From positions 1 to 51,921 of the forward strand of contig JAEDIC010000014.1 in the NCBI GenBank assembly GCA_016292635.1: 51,921 nt of DNA. The letters are read 5' to 3'. Source of the DNA: Clostridia bacterium. GTDB lineage: Bacteria; Bacillota; Clostridia; Christensenellales; CAG-138. Made by a program: the position numbers and the translations under genes. The notes under the pieces are model-generated. The model did no database searches and was not told where the DNA came from. It was given only the letters and a program-made list of their open reading frames with translations. Each line of letters starts with the position of its first letter. Position 1 is the stretch's first letter. Positions 1 to 5,545 of this stretch are shown here, piece after piece.

Positions 1-88
1 CATACCATAGGTGCCGTTCTTCCCTGGTCATTTCTTTTCGCAGCTGTTTTGCCAATGGAACCAACTGTTTATTGTGCTTTGGCTGCAT
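1..88 (-). CDS. DUF559-family endonuclease-like protein, N-terminal fragment
   Basis: Read leftward from the ATG at 86-88, the frame stays open to the window edge. It gives about 29 residues rich in Lys and Arg, ending in a Leu-Arg-Lys-Glu-Met-Thr stretch followed by Glu-Glu-Arg-His-Leu-Trp-Tyr. That pattern is typical of the N-terminus of DUF559 proteins, small predicted nucleases of the restriction-endonuclease fold that are common in Clostridia. A GGAGGG Shine-Dalgarno site 6-7 bases before the ATG lies inside the palindromic repeat next to it, so the repeat supplies the translation signal. The catalytic part is outside the window. Family assignment rests on the N-terminus alone. Confidence 0.6.
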   Translation of the reverse strand, partial: MQPKHNKQLVPLAKQLRKEMTREERHLWY

Positions 89-91
89 GAC

Positions 92-174
92 AATCCCTCC
101 GTCACGGCTTCGCCGTGCCACCTCCCTTTACACAAGGGAGGCTTTGGTGTGGTGCGAAATCGCACATTTCGCAC
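92..174. repeat. Composite palindromic intergenic repeat
   Basis: Three inverted repeats follow one another: CACGGC/GCCGTG (103-108/112-117), CCTCCCTT/AAGGGAGG (121-128/134-141) and GTGCGAAAT/ATTTCGCAC (152-160/166-174). The modular, REP-like arrangement resembles dispersed repeats I recall from Clostridia genomes. Its left edge provides the ribosome binding site of the DUF559 gene. No second full copy is present in this window, so dispersal is inferred, not seen. Confidence 0.7.
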
Positions 175-232
175 TGCACTGAACGGTGCATAGAAGTGCG
201 CCCTTTATCAGTTCGACAAATTGGAATTTGAT

Positions 233-676
233 TTATAATGCTCTTTGCAGATAAACCATATCCACCAACTGAACACCGCACTCAAATATTGGGTGGTCAT
301 AATTATCTGTAAAAAAGTTCGGTATGCTATGGGAACGAACGAAACCGCACTTTTCGTAGAATGGAATTGTCAAAGGACTATCACCTGTGCCAACCTGCAA
401 AACAGTATATTGTTCTTTGTATTTCTTAACAACAAAATCAATCAAGGCTTTTGCATAACCTTTGCCTTGGTGTTCTGAAACTGTCGCAATATTCTTGATT
501 TCAAGCACACCATTTCCTTCATCGGTTATGACACACTCACATTTAATACCATTATCATCAAGTACATACATCCTACCTTTATCAAGATAACGGTCTATCA
601 TATCTTCCTGCTCATCTGCCAATAACAGCAAATCAAGATACTGTTTCTTATTTTCTGTAACCTCAATAATTACCAT
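233..676 (-). CDS. GNAT-family N-acetyltransferase
   Basis: A 147-residue protein with the GNAT acetyl-CoA binding motif A, His-Gln-Gly-Lys-Gly-Tyr-Ala-Lys, near residue 70. It is preceded by the beta strand that usually carries the substrate channel (ILE-KNIATV) and followed by a PFYEKCGF motif typical of the family's C-terminal half. The length is right for a single-domain GNAT enzyme, and the substrate cannot be told. I start it at the ATG at 676, six bases after an AGGTG site; a GTG one codon earlier is possible. It lies downstream of dnaA on the same strand, separated by two hairpins, so it is probably expressed independently. Its codon use is more AT-rich than the neighbouring core genes, which suggests acquisition. 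Confidence 0.85.
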   Translation of the reverse strand: MVIIEVTENKKQYLDLLLLADEQEDMIDRYLDKGRMYVLDDNGIKCECVITDEGNGVLEIKNIATVSEHQGKGYAKALIDFVVKKYKEQYTVLQVGTGDSPLTIPFYEKCGFVRSHSIPNFFTDNYDHPIFECGVQLVDMVYLQRAL

Positions 677-746
677 CACTCACACCTACAAATTCAAGTT
701 TATCGGTCTGTTTAATCATAGTATACGGCTTCAATATATACAAGAA

Positions 747-776
747 CAGTCCCGGAAGACATTACTGCCGGGACTG
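747..776 (-). terminator. Hairpin between dnaA and the GNAT gene
   Basis: A perfect 9-bp stem, CAGTCCCGG/CCGGGACTG, with a 12-base loop. The T-tract after it on the minus strand is weak (TTCTTGTATA), so termination may be inefficient. It separates dnaA from the acquired-looking genes. Confidence 0.45.
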
Positions 777-793
777 AAACTGTTTTACGAGCA

Positions 794-812
794 CCCCCCG
801 CTATGCGGGGGG
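794..812 (-). terminator. GC-rich hairpin after dnaA
   Basis: An 8-bp stem CCCCCCGC/GCGGGGGG with a three-base loop begins 18 bases past the dnaA stop codon. There is no clear T-run, so it may act as an mRNA-stabilising hairpin or, together with the next hairpin, as a terminator. Confidence 0.5.
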
Positions 813-829
813 AATCATTATTTATAGTA

Positions 830-2155
830 TTATTGAGCTCCCCGAATGCGCTTTTTAAGGTCCTTGAAGACGAGGGGCAGCTTTGTGTCGAAGCGAAGGT
901 CGTCCTCTATCTTTTTGCAGGCGGAGATGACGGTGGAGTAATCCCTGCCGAAGGCCTGACCGATGTTTTTAAGGGACATATCCGTCATTTCGCGGGAAAG
1001 GTACATGGCAACCTGGCGGGGGTATGTAATGTCCGCGGTACGGCGGGGGGACATGAGATTTTCCACGGTAACGCCGTAAAACTCCGCAACAACCTGCTGT
1101 ATCAGGGGTACGGTCACCTTGCGCTCCTGGCTGTCCACTATGTCCTTCAGGGCGGTTTCCGCCATCTTAACGTCCACGGGTGTGCCGGTAAGGCGAGAGA
1201 AAGCGACCACACGGGTAAAGGCGCCCTCCAGCTGGCGAATGTTGGCGTTTACCTTGGAGGCGATGAGGGAGAGGACCTTTTCGTCCACAACTATGCTTTC
1301 CTGGGCCGCCTTCTTTTGCAGTATGGCTATGCGGGTCTCGTAGTCCGGAGGCTGTATATCGGTTATAAGGCCCCCTTCAAAGCGGCTGCGGAGCCTGTCC
1401 TCAAGGGCGGGTATCTCCTTTGGCGGCTTATCCGATGAGATGATTATCTGCTTTCCGCTGGTATGGAGGGAGTTAAAGGTATTAAAAAACTCCTCCTGGG
1501 TGGTATTCTTGCCCGCGATAAACTGCACATCGTCCACCATCAGCACGTCCACATTGCGGTATTTGCTGCGGAACTGGGCGTTGGTGTTGTCCTTTATGGA
1601 GTCGATAAGCTCGTTTGTAAAGGTTTCGCTGGTAACATAGGTTATGCGGTAAGCGGGGTGATTGTCCTTTATGTGGTTGCCTATTGCGTGCATAAGGTGG
1701 GTTTTGCCAAGGCCAACGTCGCCGTATATAAAGAGGGGGTTGTATGCGGTGGCGGGGTTATCCGCAACCGCCTTTGCGGCGGCGGTGGCGATGTTGTTGC
1801 TGCCGCCTATAACGAAATTGTCAAATGTAAATTTGGGGTTAAGGGGGGTCTCCTCCCGGCGAGATTCCTCTTCCTTCAGCTTAAGATACTTATCCCGCTC
1901 ATTGGAGGTAACGAATACTATGCGGTATGCGGCGCCGGTGGTTTCCGCTATGGCGGAGGTTACGGGCGCGGTATAGAGATTGCGCAGGGTATCCAGAGCC
2001 ATGTCCCCGGTGTATGTAAAAACAAGCGCGTCATTCAATACGCAAAGGGGCTCAAGACCCTCTATCCAGAGCTGGTAGCTCATCGCGGTCATGCTCTTTT
2101 TTATTACGGGCTGGGCGTTTTCCCAGAGCTGCTGGAGATCCATGTTTTGGTTCAT
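830..2155 (-). CDS. dnaA: Chromosomal replication initiator DnaA
   Basis: DnaA binds origin boxes and melts oriC in its ATP form. The 441 residues show an N-terminal domain I, a short linker, then the AAA+ core: Walker A GDVGLGKT (145-152), Walker B LMVDD (205-209), sensor I (238-242), an arginine-finger region LEDRLRSRF (251-259) and sensor II NIRQLEGA (305-312). Domain IV carries the helix-turn-helix (about 350-441). Oddly, the loop that reads FGGRDHTTV in E. coli and B. subtilis is FGRDYSTV here: one Gly is missing, His is Tyr and the first Thr is Ser. The Pro of SLPEIG is Lys. The ATG is preceded by AAGGGG at a good distance. dnaN does not follow; GNAT and DUF559 genes do. It is divergent from rpmH, the usual origin arrangement. 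Confidence 0.98.
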   Translation of the reverse strand: MNQNMDLQQLWENAQPVIKKSMTAMSYQLWIEGLEPLCVLNDALVFTYTGDMALDTLRNLYTAPVTSAIAETTGAAYRIVFVTSNERDKYLKLKEEESRREETPLNPKFTFDNFVIGGSNNIATAAAKAVADNPATAYNPLFIYGDVGLGKTHLMHAIGNHIKDNHPAYRITYVTSETFTNELIDSIKDNTNAQFRSKYRNVDVLMVDDVQFIAGKNTTQEEFFNTFNSLHTSGKQIIISSDKPPKEIPALEDRLRSRFEGGLITDIQPPDYETRIAILQKKAAQESIVVDEKVLSLIASKVNANIRQLEGAFTRVVAFSRLTGTPVDVKMAETALKDIVDSQERKVTVPLIQQVVAEFYGVTVENLMSPRRTADITYPRQVAMYLSREMTDMSLKNIGQAFGRDYSTVISACKKIEDDLRFDTKLPLVFKDLKKRIRGAQ

Positions 2156-2168
2156 GTTACTAACCCCT

Positions 2169-2198
2169 TGTTGATAAAGTTATCAACATTGTTGATAA
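2169..2198. promoter_or_regulatory. Cluster of three DnaA-box-like 9-mers (candidate oriC / dnaA autoregulation)
   Basis: Three exact copies of TTATCAACA lie within 30 bp: reverse at 2169-2177, forward at 2180-2188, reverse at 2190-2198, with spacers of 2 and 1 bp. They differ from the usual TTATCCACA at the sixth base. They begin just upstream of the dnaA Shine-Dalgarno site, inside the transcribed leader. Binding there could both load the origin and repress dnaA. Function is inferred from sequence and position. Confidence 0.7.
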
Positions 2199-2214
2199 TT
2201 TTGTGGAAGATAAC

Positions 2215-2235
2215 AAAAAGCCGCAGCGGGCTTTT
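2215..2235 (-). terminator. Terminator-like hairpin in the dnaA leader
   Basis: On the minus strand a 7-bp stem AAAAGCC/GGCTTTT with a six-base loop is followed by TTGTT, between the predicted dnaA promoter and the box cluster. It is a candidate attenuator or leader hairpin. Confidence 0.4.
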
Positions 2236-2308
2236 GTGGCATCATTTATAATTATGAAATTAAGCGCCATTGCCACAATGGAACGGCTTTTCCAATTGCA
2301 ACACATAA

Positions 2309-2337
2309 ATCATAACAAATTTGGCAGGGGTAAGCAA
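2309..2337 (-). promoter_or_regulatory. Predicted dnaA promoter
   Basis: On the minus strand TTGCTT (-35) and TATGAT (-10) are separated by 17 bases, with a TG one base before the -10 (extended -10). It would give a leader of roughly 145 bases containing the hairpin and the three box-like 9-mers. Confidence 0.55.
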
Positions 2338-2371
2338 TAGACCCAAAGAGGCAAAATTTTTTCCTTTGTGA

Positions 2372-2400
2372 TTGACAGGGCGTTTCACATACAATATGTT
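2372..2400 (+). promoter_or_regulatory. Predicted distal rpmH promoter
   Basis: TTGACA and TATGTT are separated by 17 bases. It points toward rpmH about 90 bases upstream of the better proximal promoter. An AT-rich tract just to its left could belong to the origin unwinding region. Confidence 0.4.
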
Positions 2401-2460
2401 GTGGCGGGAGGGGAAAGAATTTTTTATAGGTAAAAAGACGGTGAAATCGCCTTATTTTCC

Positions 2461-2490
2461 TTGACATCCGTCCTTGATTTCTTATATAAT
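2461..2490 (+). promoter_or_regulatory. Predicted rpmH operon promoter
   Basis: TTGACA and TATAAT, both perfect hexamers, are separated by 18 bases about 80 bases before the rpmH start. This is the likely main promoter for rpmH-rnpA-yidD-yidC-jag. Confidence 0.8.
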
Positions 2491-2568
2491 CTAAAACTGA
2501 CGGTTTGCGTAATAGGCCGAGTGCCCCGGCGCACCGGCTTAAAATATGATTGGAAAGAGGTGCAAAAA

Positions 2569-2703
2569 ATGCTTCAGACTTACCAGCCCAAGAAAAGGCA
2601 GCGCAAGAAGGTTCACGGCTTCCGCGCTCGCATGGCCACCAAGAACGGCCGCAACGTACTGGCCCGCAGAAGGCTCAAGGGAAGAAAAAGGTTGTCCGCT
2701 TAA
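2569..2703 (+). CDS. rpmH: 50S ribosomal protein L34 (bL34)
   Basis: A 44-residue, highly basic protein with the L34 signature: TYQPKKRQRKKVHGFRARM, then GRNVLARRR and a basic tail. It is a component of the large ribosomal subunit near the exit tunnel. The start is the ATG after GAAAGAGG; upstream in-frame codons are not conserved L34 sequence. It is the first gene of the operon and is followed by a 154-base spacer with hairpins before rnpA, which may set the ratio of L34 to RnpA. Confidence 0.97.
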   Translation: MLQTYQPKKRQRKKVHGFRARMATKNGRNVLARRRLKGRKRLSA

Positions 2704-2728
2704 TTAAAATATGGCTTTGACTTAGGTC

Positions 2729-2829
2729 ACGGCAAGCCGAGCGCGAGCTTTGAGCTTGCCGTAAATTTTTACGGGACACTTTTTTCGACATCATGCGCCC
2801 TATGGCGCAAAGGACCGGGGCGTCGCCCC
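2729..2829 (+). other. Three consecutive hairpins between rpmH and rnpA
   Basis: Stem 1 is ACGGCAAGC/GCTTGCCGT (2729-2737/2754-2762), followed by ATTTTTAC, a partial terminator. Stem 2 is TGCGCC/GGCGCA (2794-2799/2804-2809). Stem 3 is GGGGC/GCCCC (2817-2821/2825-2829). They probably process or attenuate the message between the highly expressed L34 gene and the weakly needed rnpA; this role is inferred. Confidence 0.5.
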
Positions 2830-2857
2830 AAAAGCACACATAAAGGAAACCACGCAG

Positions 2858-3211
2858 GTGAAACGCTGTTATTCCCTTAAGCGGAACAAAACCTTCCGCT
2901 ATGTATACCGCAGGGGCAAGTCCGTGTCCTCCCGAATGCTGGTGATGATATACAACAAGTCAAAGACCGGCATGGTGAAGGTGGGATTTTCCGTAAGCAA
3001 AAAAATAGGCAACAGCGTACAGAGAAACCGCGTTAAGCGCAGGCTCAGGGAAGCCTTCCGTCCCTTGATACCCGAAATTACCCCGGGTTACGATATTATC
3101 TTCATTGCGCGTGAAGCGGTGACCGAGGCGGAATTCGCCTCCATCGGCCGCAGTATGTACGGCATGCTGCGGAAAGCCTCCCTTTTGAAAAAACAAAATG
3201 AACGGGATTAG
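2858..3211 (+). CDS. rnpA: Ribonuclease P protein component
   Basis: The 117-residue protein partner of RNase P RNA, which removes tRNA 5' leaders. It has the family hallmark RNRVKRRLREAFR (about residues 54-66) and the N-terminal KRCYSLKRNKTFRYVYRRGKS motif. The initiation codon is GTG, about eight bases after AAAGGAAACC. It overlaps the following yidD by 14 bases, so the two are likely translationally coupled. Confidence 0.95.
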   Translation: MKRCYSLKRNKTFRYVYRRGKSVSSRMLVMIYNKSKTGMVKVGFSVSKKIGNSVQRNRVKRRLREAFRPLIPEITPGYDIIFIAREAVTEAEFASIGRSMYGMLRKASLLKKQNERD

Positions 3212-3455
3212 CGGCCTTTTAAAACGCATTATCGAAGAGTTGATAGTGGGGTATCAGAAGTATATTTCCCCCCGCTTTCCCGGCTGCTGCCGCTATACCC
3301 CCACCTGATCCGCCTATGGCCTGGAGGCTGTCCGGGTACATGGGCCATTCAAGGGCATGGGTATGGCGCTGTGGCGCATCTGCCGTTGCAATCCCTTTTC
3401 AAAGGGCGGCTATGACCCCGTTCCCCAAAAGAAAAACAAGGGGAACGAGAAGTAG
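3198..3455 (+). CDS. yidD: YidD membrane-insertion factor with in-frame TGA at the conserved Cys (selenoprotein or pseudogene)
   Basis: An 85-codon frame beginning inside rnpA encodes a complete YidD: an amphipathic N-terminus (LIVGYQKYISP), GCCRYTPT, then TGA (3306-3308, codon 37), then SAYGLEAVRVHG, KGMGMALWRICRCNPF and GGYDPVP, stopping at TAG. Family members read PTCS at this point, so the TGA replaces the invariant Cys exactly. No other damage is visible, and both halves keep family motifs. YidD sits between rnpA and yidC as in most bacteria and helps YidC-dependent insertion. TGA is an ordinary stop for other genes here (gdpP, hydantoinase, mocA-like). Readings: Sec insertion (SECIS-like hairpin follows), a recent nonsense mutation, or a sequencing error. 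Confidence 0.8.
3320..3335 (+). promoter_or_regulatory. SECIS-like hairpin downstream of the yidD TGA
   Basis: Starting 12 bases after the TGA: CC, a bulged U, GGA, loop GGCUG, UCC, GG. The bulged U is base 17 when the U of UGA is base 1, as in the E. coli fdhF element, with three base pairs to the loop and G at the start of the loop. Only five base pairs are formed, so chance is possible. Confidence 0.4.
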
Positions 3456-3506
3456 CTCAGAGCGGCCCCTCCGGTATATTCCATCGGAGCTGCCCCCCGC
3501 TCAAAA

Positions 3507-3536
3507 GGTCAACAGATTATTGGTCAACAGATTATT
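3507..3536 (+). repeat. Perfect 15-bp tandem duplication upstream of yidC
   Basis: GGTCAACAGATTATT occurs twice head to tail, ending 20 bases before the yidC start codon and just before its GAGGA site. It is probably a recent slippage duplication. Confidence 0.9.
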
Positions 3537-3556
3537 TACGAAAGTGAGGATTATCC

Positions 3557-4507
3557 ATGCAGGGTGATTTCTTTTTGACTACCTGGTTTCTCCAGGGCAT
3601 GAAGTGGATATACGGCAACGTGAACAGCGTGTTTTTTACCATACTGATCTGCACCGTAATACTCCGCTGCTTTACCATTTTCTCCGATATTAAGACCCGC
3701 AAGTCCAGCGCCGCAATGGCTGCCATACAGCCCGAGCTTCAGAAGCTTCAAAAAAAATACGGCAGCGACCCTCAGAAGCTCCAAATGGCCCAGCAAAAGC
3801 TCATGAGGGAGCGGGGCGTAAGCATGTGGGGCAGCTGCCTTCCCATGCTGATAACCATGCCTCTGTTCTTCTGCTTCATAGCCGCTTTCCGTTTCTGGGG
3901 CTATGAGGAGACCATCCGCCTCCTGGTATCCGAAAACGCTGAGGAGATATTCCGTACCTACAAGTTCCTCTGGGTAAACAACATATGGCAGGCTGATAAC
4001 GGTCTTTATCCCGTTATTCAGGAGGGCGCAAAGTTTTTGGCAAATACCGAACAGCTGGATAGGCTGCTATACCTGCAGAGCAACCCCGGCGTATGGGAAA
4101 AGCTGGCAGAGCTTGGCATAGCCGCTCAGGAAAACGGCGTATACCACTTCCTCAATACCGATGCCGCCATCGCCGCATACGATGCCGCAATGGCTCCCCT
4201 TATGGAGGTTTATGCCGGCCATAACAACGGCTGGTTCATTCTGCCCCTGCTGGCAGGCGCAACCCAGTTTATTGCCGCAAAGATCACCCAGATGGGTCAG
4301 CCTGCCCAGGATCCCAATGCACCCGGCGCAAATGCCGGCAAGATGATGCTGTGGATGATGCCCATAATGTCCGTATGGTTCTGCCTTACCTATAACGCAG
4401 CCTTTGCCATTTACTGGATACTTACCAGCGTATTCATGATAATCGTGAATCTGGTGCTGAACAGGAGGTTCCCCAGAACTCCCATTCAGCAGGAAGGAGC
4501 AAAATAA
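3557..4507 (+). CDS. yidC: Membrane protein insertase YidC/SpoIIIJ
   Basis: A 316-residue polytopic membrane protein of the YidC/Oxa1 family. It inserts proteins into the cytoplasmic membrane alone or with SecYEG. The first segment is followed by ILRCFTIF, which carries the conserved groove arginine (about residue 37). Then comes the cytoplasmic coiled hairpin (IQPELQKLQKKYGSDPQKLQMAQQKLMRERGVS), the second segment (CLPMLITMPLFFCFIAAF) and the C-terminal segments (GKMMLWMMPIMSVWFCLTYNAAFAIYWI). About 110 residues between the second and third segments form a longer than usual external loop. I see no lipobox at the N-terminus. The stop codon overlaps the jag start (TAATG), indicating coupling. 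Confidence 0.95.
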   Translation: MQGDFFLTTWFLQGMKWIYGNVNSVFFTILICTVILRCFTIFSDIKTRKSSAAMAAIQPELQKLQKKYGSDPQKLQMAQQKLMRERGVSMWGSCLPMLITMPLFFCFIAAFRFWGYEETIRLLVSENAEEIFRTYKFLWVNNIWQADNGLYPVIQEGAKFLANTEQLDRLLYLQSNPGVWEKLAELGIAAQENGVYHFLNTDAAIAAYDAAMAPLMEVYAGHNNGWFILPLLAGATQFIAAKITQMGQPAQDPNAPGANAGKMMLWMMPIMSVWFCLTYNAAFAIYWILTSVFMIIVNLVLNRRFPRTPIQQEGAK

Positions 4508-5427
4508 TGGCAAGAACCATAGATGCAACCGGGCGCTCCATAGACGAAGCCATCTTCAACGGCCTTAAAGAGCTTGAAATTTCCATCGACGAGGTGGAGA
4601 TAGATATAATCCAGCAGGAAAGCAAGGGCATACTTGGCATAGGCGCAAAGCCCGCCATAGTTCGCCTTACCGAGCGTGAGCCGGAAGACATAGTCCTGCC
4701 CGATTACCTCAATCCGCAGAATCAGCGCCGTGAACGCAGTGATCGCAATGACCGCCGCGACAGGCGCGACCGCAGGGATAAGCGGGACCGGCGTGACGGC
4801 GCCGACCGTGCCGAGCGTGAGGAAACCGCCGAGGAATCCGACGAAGCCGCCGAGACCGAGCGTCCCCGCCGTGAGCGGGGCAGGCGTGATCGCCGCCGGG
4901 GCGACCGTGAGCGCGCCGACTGCCGGGAAGCTAAGGAGCCTCCCGAGGGCTTTACCGCCGAGGCTGCCGAAGGCAACCCCGCCGCAGAGTTTCTTAAGGG
5001 CCTGCTGGAGCAGATGAAGGTGGAAGGCACCGTTCTCGCCAAGATAGAGGATGAGGGCGTTCGCCTGTATATCGACAAGTCCACCATGGGTATGCTGATA
5101 GGCCACAGGGGCGAAACCCTGGACGCCATGCAGTACCTTACCAGCCTTGCGGTAAACCGCAACCGCAAGCAGGAGGGCTACACCCGTGTATCCATCGACA
5201 CCGAGGGCTACCGTGAAAAGCGGGAAGAGACCCTTGCCCGCCTTGCCCGCAAGATAGCAGGCCAGGTAAAGGCAACGGGCCGCCCCCGCACCCTTGAGCC
5301 CATGAACCCCTATGAGCGCAGGGTGCTCCATGCCACCCTTCAGAACCATCCCTATGTCACCACCCGCAGCGAGGGCGAGGAGCCCAATCGCCGGGTAGTG
5401 ATCTATCTGAAGGACAAGGCTGAATAA
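4507..5427 (+). CDS. jag: RNA-binding protein Jag/KhpB (EloR)
   Basis: The 306 residues contain an N-terminal Jag-N domain (about 1-55, with SKGILGIGAKPA), a long Arg/Asp-rich linker of RDRRD repeats and acidic patches (about 73-140), a KH domain with the GHRG loop (LIGHRGETLDAM, about 198-209), and a C-terminal R3H domain ending in NHPYVTTRSEGEEPNRRVVIY. In Firmicutes this protein binds RNA with KhpA and influences cell elongation and division. It follows yidC with a one-base overlap and ends the operon before a strong terminator. The RD-repeat linker is unusually long and low in complexity. Confidence 0.95.
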   Translation: MARTIDATGRSIDEAIFNGLKELEISIDEVEIDIIQQESKGILGIGAKPAIVRLTEREPEDIVLPDYLNPQNQRRERSDRNDRRDRRDRRDKRDRRDGADRAEREETAEESDEAAETERPRRERGRRDRRRGDRERADCREAKEPPEGFTAEAAEGNPAAEFLKGLLEQMKVEGTVLAKIEDEGVRLYIDKSTMGMLIGHRGETLDAMQYLTSLAVNRNRKQEGYTRVSIDTEGYREKREETLARLARKIAGQVKATGRPRTLEPMNPYERRVLHATLQNHPYVTTRSEGEEPNRRVVIYLKDKAE

Positions 5428-5474
5428 AGAGCGAATGCATTAAAAGCTGCATAAGCTGAAAAATGGTAAAATAA

Positions 5475-5511
5475 ATAGTAGGTACATTCTTTTGTGCCTA
5501 CTATTTTTTTA
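5475..5511 (+). terminator. Terminator of the rpmH-jag operon
   Basis: A 12-bp stem (ATAGTAGGTACA pairing with TGTGCCTACTAT, one wobble) with a six-base loop is followed by seven T. It lies between the convergent jag and gltS genes and could serve both. Confidence 0.9.
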
Positions 5512-5545
5512 TCATTTCACATTGCGACGCTTTTATATGTGAGTA

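Noticed and set aside
1463..2251. Long plus-strand frame over dnaA and its leader
   Set aside because: It is a shadow of dnaA and lacks any domain or ribosome site.
3198..3455. Genome-wide reassignment of TGA as an explanation for yidD
   Set aside because: TGA ends other genes in the window at the expected place (gdpP, hydantoinase, mocA-like), so a code change is excluded.
3316..3567. An 83-codon frame between rnpA and yidC
   Set aside because: It is out of frame with the YidD motifs, which are clearly encoded in the frame starting at 3198 and interrupted only by the TGA.
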